Part shown: positions 44,496-56,257 of the stretch, piece after piece | Layout: each line of letters opens with the position of its first letter | Position numbering within the stretch: the stretch's first letter is position 1 | Assembly (NCBI RefSeq): GCF_035998295.1 | Contig: NZ_DASYHS010000193.1 | Coordinates: 1 to 60,009 of the forward strand | Direction of reading: 5' to 3' | Length of the DNA: 60,009 nt | From: DASYHS01 sp035998295 | Lineage (GTDB): Bacteria > Pseudomonadota > Alphaproteobacteria > Azospirillales > Azospirillaceae | The notes under the pieces: generated by a model | Told to the model about the DNA's origin: nothing | Database searches by the model: none | What the model saw: only the letters and a program-made list of their open reading frames with translations | Made by a program: the position numbers and the translations under genes

Positions 44496-44837
44496 ATGGG
44501 AATGGCAGTGAAGAACAGGACCGCGAAATACACGCTGGGGGACGTCGTGCGTCACCGGGTCTTTCCGTTCCGCGGCGTCGTGTTCGACGTGGACCCGGAA
44601 TTCGCCAACACGGAGGAGTGGTACCAAGCCATTCCGACGGAGATGCGGCCGCGCAAGGACCAGCCGTTCTACCATCTCTACGCCGTGAACCCTGAGTCGG
44701 CCTACATCGCCTACGTCTCGGAGCAGAACCTGGTGCCGGACTCCGGCAACGGCCCGGTCGAGCATCCCCTCGTGAAGGCCCAGTTCGACGGCTTCGACGG
44801 CCGCAGGTACCAGGTGCGCGCCGCGTCGCGCCAGTAG
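44496..44837 (+). CDS. hspQ: HspQ/YccV-like heat shock protein
   Basis: This 113-residue protein has the hemimethylated-DNA-binding (YccV) domain: GDVVRHRVFPFRGVVFDVDPEF, in part, then WYQAIPTEMRPRKDQPFYHLY and YVSEQNLVPD. In enterobacteria HspQ is a specificity-enhancing factor for Lon protease and is linked to DnaA turnover. Its genomic position here gives no further clue. ATG at 44502 is an alternative start. Confidence 0.92.
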   Translation: MGMAVKNRTAKYTLGDVVRHRVFPFRGVVFDVDPEFANTEEWYQAIPTEMRPRKDQPFYHLYAVNPESAYIAYVSEQNLVPDSGNGPVEHPLVKAQFDGFDGRRYQVRAASRQ

Positions 44838-44928
44838 GTCACGGCAGTGATGCGGGAGACGCGCTTTCCGCCGCGCCCGGAATCGTGTTAGCAGAGGCTC
44901 CCTTTTCTTCTTCCAGGGAGTCTCTGCC

Positions 44929-45942
<1,014 letters not shown>

Positions 45943-45971
45943 CGCCGCCCCTGCTCCAGACCCGGGTCCGA

Positions 45972-46010
45972 CGAGGCGGCCGCACGGAACGTGCGGCCGG
46001 CCTCGCCTGT
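45972..46010 (+). terminator. Strong hairpin terminator after asd
   Basis: Near-perfect ~15-bp GC-rich arms (45972-45986 with 45990-46005, one bulge) around a GAA loop are followed by CTGTTTTCC. It separates asd from the AsmA-family gene. Confidence 0.75.
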
Positions 46011-46067
46011 TTTCCTAGCCCGATCCGTCCGCTGGGGACGCCGTCGGACAAGGGAGGCCGGGCCATC

Positions 46068-48677
46068 ATGGGCCGTCGTCGGGTCGCAAGGATCGCCGTT
46101 TACGGCCTGTGCGCCGTCGCGCTCCTCGTGCTCGCGGGGTACGCGGCGCTGCGCTTCGCCGATCTCGGCAATACGCTTCGTCCGGTCGTGGCCCAGCGCA
46201 TCGAGGCGCTGACGGGCCGGACCGTCGCCATCACCGGGGATTTCGAGCTGGCGCCCTCGCTCGTCCCGACGGTCGTGGCCCGGGGCGTGGCGCTCGCCAA
46301 CGCGTCCTGGGCGTCCGACGCGCCGATGCTGCGCGCCGGGCAGTTCGAGGTGACGCTCCAACTGATGCCCCTGCTGCTCCGCGGCGACGTGATCGTCGAC
46401 CACCTCGCACTTTCCGATGCGGACATCCTCCTGGAGCGCGGGCCGGACGGCCGCGCCAACTGGCAGTTCGGCGACCCGGACGCGGCCACGCCGGAGCCGC
46501 CGGCCGACGAGAAGGCGCGCCTGATCCTGTTCGACGAGGTGACCCTGCGCGACAGCCGCGTCACTTGGTACGACGCGGCGACCGACCGGCGGACGCGGGT
46601 GCTGATCGATCAGATCGGCTGGCTCGCGGACGGGCCCGACGACGCGCTGACGGTGGCGGGGAACGGGCAGGTCGGCGAACTGCCGTTCCGCGTCGCCGGC
46701 ACCCTCGGCCCGCTCTCCCGCCTCGCCGCCGGGGAAGGCCCCTATCCGCTGGCGCTGACGGGAAGCATGGGCGACGTCGAGGTCGCCGCCGAGGGCCGGC
46801 TCGGCCTGGCCGGCGCCGGGACCGACCTCGCCGTCGCCGTGTCGGGGGAGCGCCTGACGGAACTCGGCGCGCTCGCCGGGGTCGACCTGCCGCCGCTAGG
46901 GCCCTACCGCGCCGAGGGACGGCTGACCGACACGCCCGGCGGGTTCCAGATCGGGCAGATCGCCGCCGACGCCGGGGCGCCGGAAACCCTGTCGGTGTCC
47001 ATCGCCGGCGGCACGGTCGCCGGCCTGCCCTCCTCGCCGACGCTGGACCTCGACGTCGCGGCCGAGGGCGGTTCGCTGGCGGCGCTCGGCGACCTTGCCG
47101 GGGCGAGCCTGCCGGCGATCGGTCCTTTCCGCCTGGAAGGGCGCGCGACCGGCCCCGCCCAGGCACCCGCGCTCACCGGCCTCTCCGGCGTCGCGGGCGG
47201 GGAAGACCTGGCCGTCCGGCTGGCCGAGGGCCATGTCGGCGACCTGCTCGCCTTCGCCGACGCCCGCCTGCCCCTCGCGGTCGAGGCCGCGGACCTGGCC
47301 CGGCTCGCCGCCCTGTTCGGGACCGAGATCGGCGCCTTCGGGCCGGTGGCGGCCGAGGGCGTGCTGGCGTCGCGGCCCGACGGCGGCCTCGCGGTCGAGG
47401 GGCTGGTGGCCACCGCCGGCGGCCCGGCGGCGGCGATGCGCGTCGAGGGGAGCGTCTCCGACCCCCTGGCGCTGGCCGGTCTCGACCTCGCGCTCGCGAT
47501 GGAGGGAAGCGATCTGGGCGCGCTGGAGCCGCTGGTCGGCTTCGCGCTGCCGCGGTCCGAACCGTTCCGGCTCGAAGGCCGCGTCGCCGGCTCGGTCCGG
47601 GAGTTCGCGATCGACCCGCTGGAGGCGGAGCTTGCCGGCAGCGCCCTCACCGGAGGGCTCGCCCTCGTCCTGCCGCCGGACGGCCCCCCCGCGGTCGAAG
47701 GGCGGCTCGCGGCGGACCGGCTCGACCTCGACCGGATCATGGCGCTCGCCGAGGCCGACCAGGAGGTCGCCGACGCCGGGGAGGGCGAGGTGGTCGCGGC
47801 CGCCGCCGAGGAGGAGGAGGCACTCCCCGTCGACTGGCTCGACGAGGTGGAGGCGCGCCTGGACATCGCCGCCGACCGCGTTTCCACGGGGGAGATGGAG
47901 TTCGGGCGGCTGAGCGCCGGCGTGACGGTCGCCGGCGGCACGCTGTCGGTGCGGGACCTGACGCTGCGCACGTCGGGCGGCGTGGTCGAGGCGGACGCCG
48001 AGGTCGAACAGGCGCCGGGGCCCTCCATGGCGGACGTGACCCTGCGGATGACGGCCGAGGACCTGCCGCTGAGCGAGCTGTTCTCGGGCGCGGCATCCGA
48101 GATGCCGGCCACCGGGCAGATCGACCTCGATCTCGCGATCGACGGGACGGGCCGCACGGTCGACCAGATCCTCGCCGATCTCGACGGGGACGCGACCGTC
48201 ACGGCGGACGACGGGAGCATCCGGGGCACGCAGCTGAACTACCTGACGCCCGACATGGACCTGCTGCGCATCCTGCCGTTCTTCCGCAACCGCGCCGACC
48301 GCATCAGGGTCAACTGCCTGGTCGGGCGCTTCGACATCGAGGATGGCGTCGCCACAACCAACGCGATGCTCGACACCGCCCGCATGACGCTGCTGGGCAA
48401 GGGGACGGTGAACCTCGAATCCGAACGGCTGAACCTGGCGCTCCGCCCGGTGCCCAAGAGCAACAAGCTGTCGGCGACCAGCGTCCCGGTCGACGTCAGC
48501 GGCTCGATCACGTCTCCGGACATAAGCCTGCGCGAGGACGCGCCGGGCCGCATCCTCGGCGGGCTGCTCGGCGGGCTGCTGGTGCCGCTGAACCAGATCG
48601 CCTCGATCTTCGGGGAGGAGACGGTCGACGCCTGCACCGACGCGCTCGGCCAGGCACGCGAGCGCGCCTCGCGCTGA
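46068..48677 (+). CDS. AsmA-family envelope protein
   Basis: The protein has 869 residues. An N-terminal membrane segment (about 5-28) is followed by the AsmA N-terminal block (LTGRTVAITGDFELAPSLVPTVVARGVALANASW, in part) and a very long repetitive beta-rich region. The AsmA_2-type C-terminal block follows (GTGRTVDQILADLDGDATVTADDGSIRG and FFRNRADRIRVNCLVGRFDIEDG, in part). AsmA-like proteins are anchored in the inner membrane and bridge the periplasm; several are implicated in phospholipid transport. The start is the ATG at 46068, with AGGGAGG upstream. The GC-rich coding sequence leaves long shadow frames on both strands. Confidence 0.93.
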   Translation: MGRRRVARIAVYGLCAVALLVLAGYAALRFADLGNTLRPVVAQRIEALTGRTVAITGDFELAPSLVPTVVARGVALANASWASDAPMLRAGQFEVTLQLMPLLLRGDVIVDHLALSDADILLERGPDGRANWQFGDPDAATPEPPADEKARLILFDEVTLRDSRVTWYDAATDRRTRVLIDQIGWLADGPDDALTVAGNGQVGELPFRVAGTLGPLSRLAAGEGPYPLALTGSMGDVEVAAEGRLGLAGAGTDLAVAVSGERLTELGALAGVDLPPLGPYRAEGRLTDTPGGFQIGQIAADAGAPETLSVSIAGGTVAGLPSSPTLDLDVAAEGGSLAALGDLAGASLPAIGPFRLEGRATGPAQAPALTGLSGVAGGEDLAVRLAEGHVGDLLAFADARLPLAVEAADLARLAALFGTEIGAFGPVAAEGVLASRPDGGLAVEGLVATAGGPAAAMRVEGSVSDPLALAGLDLALAMEGSDLGALEPLVGFALPRSEPFRLEGRVAGSVREFAIDPLEAELAGSALTGGLALVLPPDGPPAVEGRLAADRLDLDRIMALAEADQEVADAGEGEVVAAAAEEEEALPVDWLDEVEARLDIAADRVSTGEMEFGRLSAGVTVAGGTLSVRDLTLRTSGGVVEADAEVEQAPGPSMADVTLRMTAEDLPLSELFSGAASEMPATGQIDLDLAIDGTGRTVDQILADLDGDATVTADDGSIRGTQLNYLTPDMDLLRILPFFRNRADRIRVNCLVGRFDIEDGVATTNAMLDTARMTLLGKGTVNLESERLNLALRPVPKSNKLSATSVPVDVSGSITSPDISLREDAPGRILGGLLGGLLVPLNQIASIFGEETVDACTDALGQARERASR

Positions 48678-48679
48678 GG

Positions 48680-48699
48680 GGCGCCCCCCGGGGGGCGCC
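48680..48699. terminator. 20-base GC palindrome after the AsmA-family gene
   Basis: A perfect 20-base palindrome (10-bp arms, no loop) starts 3 bases past the stop, and partial copies of its GGGGGGCGC part follow to 48716. There is no T-run. It may stop transcription or stabilise the message 3' end. Confidence 0.5.
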
Positions 48700-48728
48700 G
48701 AGGGGGGCGCTGAGGGGGCCGGCCCCGG

Positions 48729-48756
48729 TTGAGCGTGCCGGGATTCGTGCTAGATT
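48729..48756 (+). promoter_or_regulatory. Candidate sigma-70-type promoter for the orphan response regulator
   Basis: TTGAGC (48729-48734) and TAGATT (48751-48756) are separated by 16 bases, about 37 bases before the ATG at 48793. Confidence 0.45.
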
Positions 48757-48792
48757 GATCTGCACGCTGTCAACCGCAGCAGGTGTCCCGGA

Positions 48793-49278
48793 ATGTATCT
48801 CGGTGTCTCCAGTCCCGCCGCCGGCCCGAACCGGGACGGCCGTGGCCCCGCCCCGCCGCCCGCCGCCGGTTCCTCCGAGACGGCCGGCGAGGACGAGGCG
48901 CCGCGCCGGGTGCTGATCGTCGAGGACGAGGGGCTCGTCGCCGCGACCCTGGAGGCGATGATCGAGGGCTTCGGCTACGTCGTCGTCGGCATCGCCGACA
49001 CCGCCGCGGAGGCCGTCGATCTGGCGCGCTCGACCCGCCCCGACATCGCGCTCGTCGACATCCGGCTGCGGGGCCAGCGTGACGGCATCTCGGCGGCGGA
49101 GGAGATGACCTCGGCCGCCGGCGGGCCCGGCATCGCGATCGTGTTCCTGACCGCCAACTCGGACCCCGCGACGCGGACGCGCGCCGCCGCGGTCGGGGCG
49201 CGCGCCTTCCTGACCAAGCCGTTCCACCCGGACGAGCTGGAGGCGACGCTCGCCGTGATCGCGGCGGGGACGAACTGA
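48793..49278 (+). CDS. Orphan single-domain response regulator with disordered N-terminus
   Basis: The protein has 161 residues. The first ~38 are Pro/Gly/Ala-rich and probably disordered. They are followed by a receiver with VEDEGLVAATLEAM, phosphorylation site LVDIRLRGQRDG, switch FLTANSD and lysine FLTKPFHPDEL. The EDE and DIRL pattern is like receivers served by HWE/HisKA_2 kinases. No kinase gene adjoins it, so its partner could be one of the kinases at 7-10.6 kb. That is speculation. Confidence 0.9.
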   Translation: MYLGVSSPAAGPNRDGRGPAPPPAAGSSETAGEDEAPRRVLIVEDEGLVAATLEAMIEGFGYVVVGIADTAAEAVDLARSTRPDIALVDIRLRGQRDGISAAEEMTSAAGGPGIAIVFLTANSDPATRTRAAAVGARAFLTKPFHPDELEATLAVIAAGTN

Positions 49279-49292
49279 GTTCGGCGGGGACG

Positions 49293-50369
49293 CTATCCGT
49301 TCCCGCCCAAGCTCCGCCGCCCGATGATCATCGCGCCCACGATGCAGGCGCCGAACAGCACGCCCTCCAGGGCGCCCGTCACGACCTGGCTGACCGGCCC
49401 GAAGCCGCTTTCGCCGAACAGGCCGCCGATCTGGTCCAGCCGCAGGCGGGAGCCCGGGAACCGGCGGGCGAGCAGATCGAGGCTGCCGCCCATCAGCCTC
49501 CCTCCCAGCACCGTGATCAGGATGCCGGCGGCGGCGCCGGACGAGGCCGCGGCGACGACGCCGCCCCGCAGCGACAGCGCGTTCGCCCCGCGGCTCGCCA
49601 GCCAGAAGCCGAAACCGACCGCGCCGCCGAGGACCAGGCCCTCGGCCGCCCCGGTGATGTCGCCCGGCGATCGGCCGAACAGCAGCTCGAACGCGTCCAG
49701 GCCGAGCAGCTTCACGACGGCGCCCACGACCAGTCCTCCGGCGGCGCCGCCGGCGGTGCTCCACCGCCACGGGCGGCCGGAGGCGAAGCCCGCCGCCGCG
49801 ATCCCGAAGCTGACCCCGGCGCCCCCCAGCAGCGCCATCGACGCCGTGAGGCAGGTGAGGACCAGAAGCACCGAGACCGCGCCCATGCCGGGTTGCTGCG
49901 GTAGCGAGGCCCCGGCGAAGCCATAGAACAGGCCGCCGACGATGCCGGCGACCCCGGCTCCGAGCATCCCGGCTCCGCCGAGCAGGAGAAACTGCCGCCA
50001 GGAATAGGACGAAGCGGCCGCGGTCTGGGTGGGAGGCCCGGGCTCATGCCCGGCCCGCTCGACGGGCGCGATGAAGCGGTAGCCATGCTTCGGGACCGTC
50101 TCGATGAAGCGGGGACTGGCCGCGTCGTCGCCGAGCTGCTTGCGCAGCGTCCTGATGCACTGCGTGAGGGCCTCGTCGGTGACGGGCACGCCCCGCCAGA
50201 CCTCTTCCAGGAAGCGGTCCTTCGAGACGAGCTTCCCCTGCTCGTGCACCAGCAGGGCCAGGGCGTCGAAGTACCGGCCGTTGATCTCCACCGGCTCGTC
50301 GTCCCGCCTGAGCCGACGCTCGCGGGTATCGAGGAGGAAGCGTTCGAAGCGAAAGCCGCCGGAACCCAT
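49293..50369 (-). CDS. ToxR/CadC-like winged-helix regulator fused to a polytopic membrane domain
   Basis: The protein has 358 residues. The N-terminal Trans_reg_C winged helix (about 5-103) contains FDALALLVHEQGKLVSKDRFLEEVW, in part, and QLGDDAASPRFIETVPKHGYRF. It is joined by a short linker to about seven Gly/Ala-rich membrane segments (about 128-350). It is a membrane-bound one-component regulator. Unlike ToxR or CadC, the sensory part is embedded in the membrane. It diverges from a small membrane protein, which is its likely target. Confidence 0.88.
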   Translation of the reverse strand: MGSGGFRFERFLLDTRERRLRRDDEPVEINGRYFDALALLVHEQGKLVSKDRFLEEVWRGVPVTDEALTQCIRTLRKQLGDDAASPRFIETVPKHGYRFIAPVERAGHEPGPPTQTAAASSYSWRQFLLLGGAGMLGAGVAGIVGGLFYGFAGASLPQQPGMGAVSVLLVLTCLTASMALLGGAGVSFGIAAAGFASGRPWRWSTAGGAAGGLVVGAVVKLLGLDAFELLFGRSPGDITGAAEGLVLGGAVGFGFWLASRGANALSLRGGVVAAASSGAAAGILITVLGGRLMGGSLDLLARRFPGSRLRLDQIGGLFGESGFGPVSQVVTGALEGVLFGACIVGAMIIGRRSLGGNG

Positions 50370-50457
50370 TGTTCAGCAAAACCTCAGAAATCGCTCATGC
50401 CGCTCAGCGGCCCTGCGGGCGAGGCTGGAAGCCTCACTCATGCAGGGAGGCAAGGCA

Positions 50458-51024
50458 ATGGTGGAAAGCAGGGGAACGGGCGGCAGGCGGCGCTGGAACC
50501 GCTGGAGGGTGGCAGGTTGGGGCACTGCGGCGTTCCTGCTGCTGCTGCCCCTTCTCGCGATGCAGGTCACCGGCGAAATGAACTGGGATCTGGCCGACTT
50601 CGTCGTCTTCGGCGCCATGCTGGGCGGCGCCGGCGGCGCTTTCGAGCTGGCGGCGCGGACGACGCGCGATACCGCCTACCGGGCCGCCGTCGGCATCGCG
50701 CTCGCGGCGGCGTTCTTTCTCGTGTGGATCAACCTCGCCGTCGGCATCATCGGCAGCGAGGACAACCCCGCCAACCTGATGTATTTCGCGGTGCTGGCCG
50801 TCGGGATCGCCGGTGCCGCCGTCGCGCGCTTCCGGCCGCATGGAATGGCACGCGCGCTGGTCGCGATGGCACTCGCGCAGACCTTGGCCGCCGTGGTCGC
50901 CCTGATCGCGGGATGGGGCCACACCTTCGTCGTGACGGGGGTCTTCGTCGCGCTGTGGCTCGCATCGGCCTGGCTGTTCCGGAAGGCGGCGCGGGCGCGG
51001 GCCCGCGCAGGCGCATCGCCCTAG
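50458..51024 (+). CDS. Four- to five-span membrane protein of unknown function
   Basis: This 188-residue protein has hydrophobic segments at about 20-38, 46-62, 75-97, 105-122 and 130-172. A basic N-terminus (GRRRWNRWR) and a basic C-terminus (RKAARARARA) bracket it. GGAGG precedes the ATG at 50458. It diverges from the winged-helix membrane regulator with an 88-base gap, and it converges with chvG. No conserved catalytic motif is seen. Target or partner of the regulator is inferred from the arrangement only. Confidence 0.8.
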   Translation: MVESRGTGGRRRWNRWRVAGWGTAAFLLLLPLLAMQVTGEMNWDLADFVVFGAMLGGAGGAFELAARTTRDTAYRAAVGIALAAAFFLVWINLAVGIIGSEDNPANLMYFAVLAVGIAGAAVARFRPHGMARALVAMALAQTLAAVVALIAGWGHTFVVTGVFVALWLASAWLFRKAARARARAGASP

Positions 51025-51043
51025 GTCCGGCCGCCGCCCCGCC

Positions 51044-52828
51044 TCACCCCCGCGGCAGGCGCACCTCGAACTCCGCCCCCCTGATGCCCCCTCTCTCGGC
51101 GCCCCCCCTCTCGGCGCCGACTCGCGACCGGCGGTTGCGCGCGCGGATGCTGCCGCCGTGCGCTTCCACGATCTGCTTGGAGATGCTGAGGCCGAGGCCG
51201 GAATGGGTGCCGAACTTCTCGCCGGCCGGCCGCTCGCTGTAGAAGCGGTCGAAGATCGCGTCGAGCTTGTTCTCGGGGATGCCCGGCCCCTCGTCGGCGA
51301 CCGTCACCTCGACCATGTCGCCGTCGGCGCGCATGCTCAGGCGCACGGCGCCGCCGGGCGGCGAGAAGGACAGCGCGTTGGCGATCAGGTTCTGGAACAC
51401 CTGGACGAGCCGTCCCTCGATGCCCTGGACCGTGAAGTCGCCGCCGGGCGGCAGGTCCAGCAGGACCTCGGGCGCCTCGCCCTCGGCGCTCGTCGTCTCG
51501 TGGATGTCGGCGAGCATCGTCAGCATGCGGGCGATGTCGACCGGCTCGGTCTCGGCGCGCGACAGCTCCGCGTCCAGCCGCGAGGCGTTGGAGATGTCGC
51601 TGATCAGCCGGTCCAGGCGCTGGACGTCGTCCTCGATGATTGCCATCAGGCGGCGCTGCTGCTCGGGGTCGCGCACCCGCGTGACCGTCTCGACGGCGCT
51701 GCGCAGGCTGGTCAGCGGGTTCTTGATCTCGTGCGCGACGTCGGCGGCGAAGCGCTCGATCGCGTCCATGCGCGTCCACAGCGCCGCCGTCATGTCGCGC
51801 AGCGCGCCGGACAGGTCGCCGATCTCGTCCCGGCGCCCCGTGAAGTCCGGGATCGCGTGCTGGCGGCCATGCCCGTGCCGGACCGACTCCGCGGCGACCG
51901 CGAGCCGGCGGATCGGGGTCGCGATCGCGCTCGCGAGGTACAGCGACATCAACACCGTGACGCCCAGCGCCACGAGGAAGACCTTCAGGATGTCGACCCG
52001 CACCTGGCGCACCGCGCGGTCGATCTCGGCGCCGCTGCGCGACAGCAGCACCGCTCCCAGGACCTCCTTGTAGCGCTGGATCGGCACCCCGACCGTCAGC
52101 AGCATGCCGCCCTCGGCCGTCTTCCACGCGCTGGCGCTCACCTCGCCCGCCAGCGCGCGCGCCACGTCCGGCCGCTCCAGCCCCGTCCGGGCCGCATCGG
52201 AGCGGTAGGTCGGCAAGTGGTCGCGGCGCGGCAGCGCGGTGACGACCCGGTCGTAGAAGTCCACCACGGCGTCGACCGGGCCGTCGGACCGGTTCGGCGG
52301 CGGCAGTTCCTCGATCTGGACGACGCCGCCCGGCCCGACGAGCTTGCGGCTGTCGGCGAGCATCGTGCCCGTGGGCGAGAACAGGCGGGTGCGCGTGTCG
52401 TTCGTCTCGACCAGCCGGCGCACCATCTGGCGCGCGAGGTCGGACGACAGCTCGAAGCTCTCGTCCTCGGCGCGGGTCACCGCCCCCTCGCCCAGCGCCC
52501 CGGCGAAGATGCGGGCCTCGGTGCGCAGCGCGTCGAGCTCGGCCTGGATCAGCCGGTCCTGGTAGCGCCCGAGATACATCAGCCCGCCGACCAGGATCAT
52601 CAGGGCGAGCACGTTCACCGCCAGGATCCGCAGCCGCAGCGGCGAGAAATGGCGGCGGTAGCGCCTGCTGGCCCGCCGCTCCGCGGCGCTGGCGTGCCCC
52701 GCGGCCTCGCGCCCGTCCGACACGCGCCCTTCCAGTGCGCGCCCGTCGGATGCGCGCCCGTCCGGTAAGCGGTTGCGCGACGTGCCGGGTTCCCGGCCGG
52801 CCTGGACCATGCTTCCCATCCCGGCCAT
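51044..52828 (-). CDS. chvG: Sensor histidine kinase ChvG (ExoS)
   Basis: This 594-residue kinase has membrane segments at about 67-86 and 285-305 flanking a periplasmic sensor domain. HAMP follows, then HisKA with phosphoacceptor in FAADVAHEIKNPLTSL, and an ATPase domain (NLIANALSFSPPGG, ADEGPGIPENKL, HSGLGLSISKQIVEAHGG). The ChvG/ExoS type is clear from its alignment with ChvI and pckA. Odd features are a ~60-residue N-terminal extension with degenerate DGR-A-S repeats and a small in-frame duplication near the C-terminus (GAERGGAERGG). ATG 52828 overlaps the chvI stop. Confidence 0.92.
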   Translation of the reverse strand: MAGMGSMVQAGREPGTSRNRLPDGRASDGRALEGRVSDGREAAGHASAAERRASRRYRRHFSPLRLRILAVNVLALMILVGGLMYLGRYQDRLIQAELDALRTEARIFAGALGEGAVTRAEDESFELSSDLARQMVRRLVETNDTRTRLFSPTGTMLADSRKLVGPGGVVQIEELPPPNRSDGPVDAVVDFYDRVVTALPRRDHLPTYRSDAARTGLERPDVARALAGEVSASAWKTAEGGMLLTVGVPIQRYKEVLGAVLLSRSGAEIDRAVRQVRVDILKVFLVALGVTVLMSLYLASAIATPIRRLAVAAESVRHGHGRQHAIPDFTGRRDEIGDLSGALRDMTAALWTRMDAIERFAADVAHEIKNPLTSLRSAVETVTRVRDPEQQRRLMAIIEDDVQRLDRLISDISNASRLDAELSRAETEPVDIARMLTMLADIHETTSAEGEAPEVLLDLPPGGDFTVQGIEGRLVQVFQNLIANALSFSPPGGAVRLSMRADGDMVEVTVADEGPGIPENKLDAIFDRFYSERPAGEKFGTHSGLGLSISKQIVEAHGGSIRARNRRSRVGAERGGAERGGIRGAEFEVRLPRG

Positions 52829-53523
52829 CAATCCCGGTAGCGATAGCCGACGCCGTACAGGGTCTCGATCTGCGCGAAGTCCGGGTCGACCGCCTTGAAC
52901 TTCTTGCGCAGCCGCTTGATGTGGCTGTCGATCGTCCTGTCGTCGACGTAGATGTGCTCGCCATAGGCCGCGTCCATCAGCTGGTCGCGGCTCTTGACGT
53001 GCCCGGGACGCTGCGCCAGCGCCTTGACGAGCAGGAACTCGGTGACGGTGAGGTCGATCTTCTCGCCCCTCCAGGTGCAGACGTGGCGCGCGCCGTCGAG
53101 CATCAGGTCGCCGCGCACCAGCATGCTGCTGGGCTCGCCGTGGATACGCCCCTCGGCGATGGCGTCGCGGCGCAGCAGCGCCCGGATCCGCTCGATCAGC
53201 AGGCGCTGGCTGAACGGCTTCCTGATGTAGTCGTCGGCGCCCATGCGCAGGCCAAGGACCTCGTCGATCTCGTCGTCCTTCGAGGTCAGGAAGATCACGG
53301 GCATGCTGGAGCCCTGGCGCAGCCGCTGGAGCAGTTCCATGCCGTCCATGCGCGGCATCTTGATGTCCAGGACCGCGAGGTCGACCGGACGCGTGGTCAG
53401 GCCGCGCAGCGCCTCGTCGCCGTCGGTATAGGTCCGGACCTCGAAGCCCTCGGCCTCCAGGGCCATGGAGATCGAGGTGAGGATGTTGCGGTCGTCGTCG
53501 ACAAGCGCGATGGTCTGCGCCAT
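52828..53523 (-). CDS. chvI: Response regulator ChvI
   Basis: This 231-residue OmpR-family regulator has a receiver with LVDDDRNIL, phosphorylation site VLDIKMPRMDGMELL, FLTSKDDE and YIRKPFS, then a winged-helix domain (VTEFLLVKALAQRPGHVKSRDQLMDAAY, in part; VDDRTIDSHIKRLRKKF; LYGVGYRYRD). ChvGI responds to acid and envelope conditions in rhizobia and agrobacteria, and the pair is essential or symbiosis-related there. The start is ATG 53523 with GGGAGGG upstream. chvG follows directly. Confidence 0.95.
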   Translation of the reverse strand: MAQTIALVDDDRNILTSISMALEAEGFEVRTYTDGDEALRGLTTRPVDLAVLDIKMPRMDGMELLQRLRQGSSMPVIFLTSKDDEIDEVLGLRMGADDYIRKPFSQRLLIERIRALLRRDAIAEGRIHGEPSSMLVRGDLMLDGARHVCTWRGEKIDLTVTEFLLVKALAQRPGHVKSRDQLMDAAYGEHIYVDDRTIDSHIKRLRKKFKAVDPDFAQIETLYGVGYRYRD

Positions 53524-53668
53524 GGCTGCCCTCCCGTTGTCCTTACCCGTCACCCGAACGGGCTAGAAAAACACCCATTTGCAGCGGGCAACTTCCTGTT
53601 TCAATATGGCACCATTGCGGCGCGTCGGCATCCGCCGTGCACGAAGGCATGCTGCATTTTGGAGCCCG

Positions 53669-54442
53669 ATGACGTCCGGCGCCGAGCCAGCCACGGCAGG
53701 CAACCCATCCGAGAGCGCAGCCGTTCGCGCACGGGCCGTCATGCGCTCGGCCGACCGGGCGACGCTCGCGACCATCCGGACCGGCGACCGGACCCCCGCG
53801 GGCGGCGGATGGCCCTACCCGTCGCTGGTCCTGGTGGCGCTCGACCATGACGCGACGCCGGTGCTCCTGCTCTCCGACCTGGCCGACCACACCCGCAACA
53901 TCGCGGCCGACCCGCGCGTCGGGCTCCTGTTCGACGCCACCGCCGGCATGGAGGAGCCGCTGGCCGGCGCCCGCGCCTCGGTGCTGGGCACGGCCGCCCC
54001 CTGCCCGGACCGGGGGCTGCGCGACCGCTTCCTGCGCCGCCACCCCGGCGCCGCGGCTTATGTGGATTTCCGCGACTTCCGGTTCTACCGCGTCGAGATC
54101 GATTCCGTACATTTGGTCGCAGGCTTCGGCCGCATACATCACATCCCCGGTAGCGTTATACTGTCCGGTACGGACGTCACCGCGCTGGCGGCGCGGGAAG
54201 CCGACATCGTACGTCACATGAACGAGGACCATGCCGATGCCGTCGATCTGTACGCCAACGTACTCCTGGGCCGCGCCGGCGGCGGCTGGGCTCTGACCGG
54301 CGTCGATCCGGAGGGATGCGACCTCCGGCGCGGCCCCGAATTCGCGCGACTGGCCTTCGAGCGGCCGGCCTTCGACGCCGACGGCGTCCGCCGGGAGCTG
54401 GTGGGCCTCGCTGGGCGGGCGCGGCGAAGCCGCCGGGACTGA
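53669..54442 (+). CDS. HugZ-like haem utilisation protein (PPOX split barrel plus DUF2470)
   Basis: The protein has 257 residues. The N-terminal flavin/haem-binding split barrel (ADRATLATIRT, PYPSLVLVALDHDATPVLLLSDLADHTRNI, in part, PRVGLLFD) is followed by the C-terminal DUF2470 domain (ADIVRHMNEDHADAVDLY), whose histidine region contacts haem in HugZ. Relatives degrade haem to release iron. It diverges from chvI (145-base gap) and precedes pckA. The ATG at 53669 has GGAG upstream. Confidence 0.88.
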   Translation: MTSGAEPATAGNPSESAAVRARAVMRSADRATLATIRTGDRTPAGGGWPYPSLVLVALDHDATPVLLLSDLADHTRNIAADPRVGLLFDATAGMEEPLAGARASVLGTAAPCPDRGLRDRFLRRHPGAAAYVDFRDFRFYRVEIDSVHLVAGFGRIHHIPGSVILSGTDVTALAAREADIVRHMNEDHADAVDLYANVLLGRAGGGWALTGVDPEGCDLRRGPEFARLAFERPAFDADGVRRELVGLAGRARRSRRD

Positions 54443-54485
54443 ACGCGCGGCGGAGCCGGCCGAGGCTGAACGCGCGGCGGAGCCG
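54439..54485 (+). repeat. Tandem 27-base-period repeat at the stop of the HugZ-like gene
   Basis: The 20-base unit CTGAACGCGCGGCGGAGCCG occurs at 54439-54458 and 54466-54485, and a partial third copy of the flanking GCCGGGACTGAA follows to 54495. The first copy contains the TGA stop (54440-54442). Confidence 0.9.
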
Positions 54486-54551
54486 CCGGGACTGAATACT
54501 GAGAACCCGTCCGGGATGCAAACCCCCGGGGCCGGACGGGACGACGAAAAA

Positions 54552-56174
<1,623 letters not shown>

Positions 56175-56179
56175 ACGAG

Positions 56180-56208
56180 CCCCCCTCTTCCGCGGCGCGG
56201 GAGGGGGG
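56180..56208. terminator. Hairpin between pckA and recR
   Basis: CCCCCCTC (56180-56187) pairs with GAGGGGGG (56201-56208) between the convergent pckA and recR genes. It is a likely bidirectional terminator without a T-run. Confidence 0.5.
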
Positions 56209-56257
56209 AACCCGTCCTGGAACGGCCCGCGCGCCCTCGGCACCGCCGGAAACCGAC

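Noticed and set aside
48680..48716. GC palindrome considered as a replication origin or attachment site
   Set aside because: It is a simple G/C tract palindrome past a stop codon, with no DnaA boxes, integrase gene or tRNA nearby.
46109..48916. A 935-codon plus-strand frame overlapping the AsmA-family gene
   Set aside because: The residues are almost all Arg/Ala/Gly/Pro, the signature of a +1 shadow. The AsmA frame has conserved family blocks.
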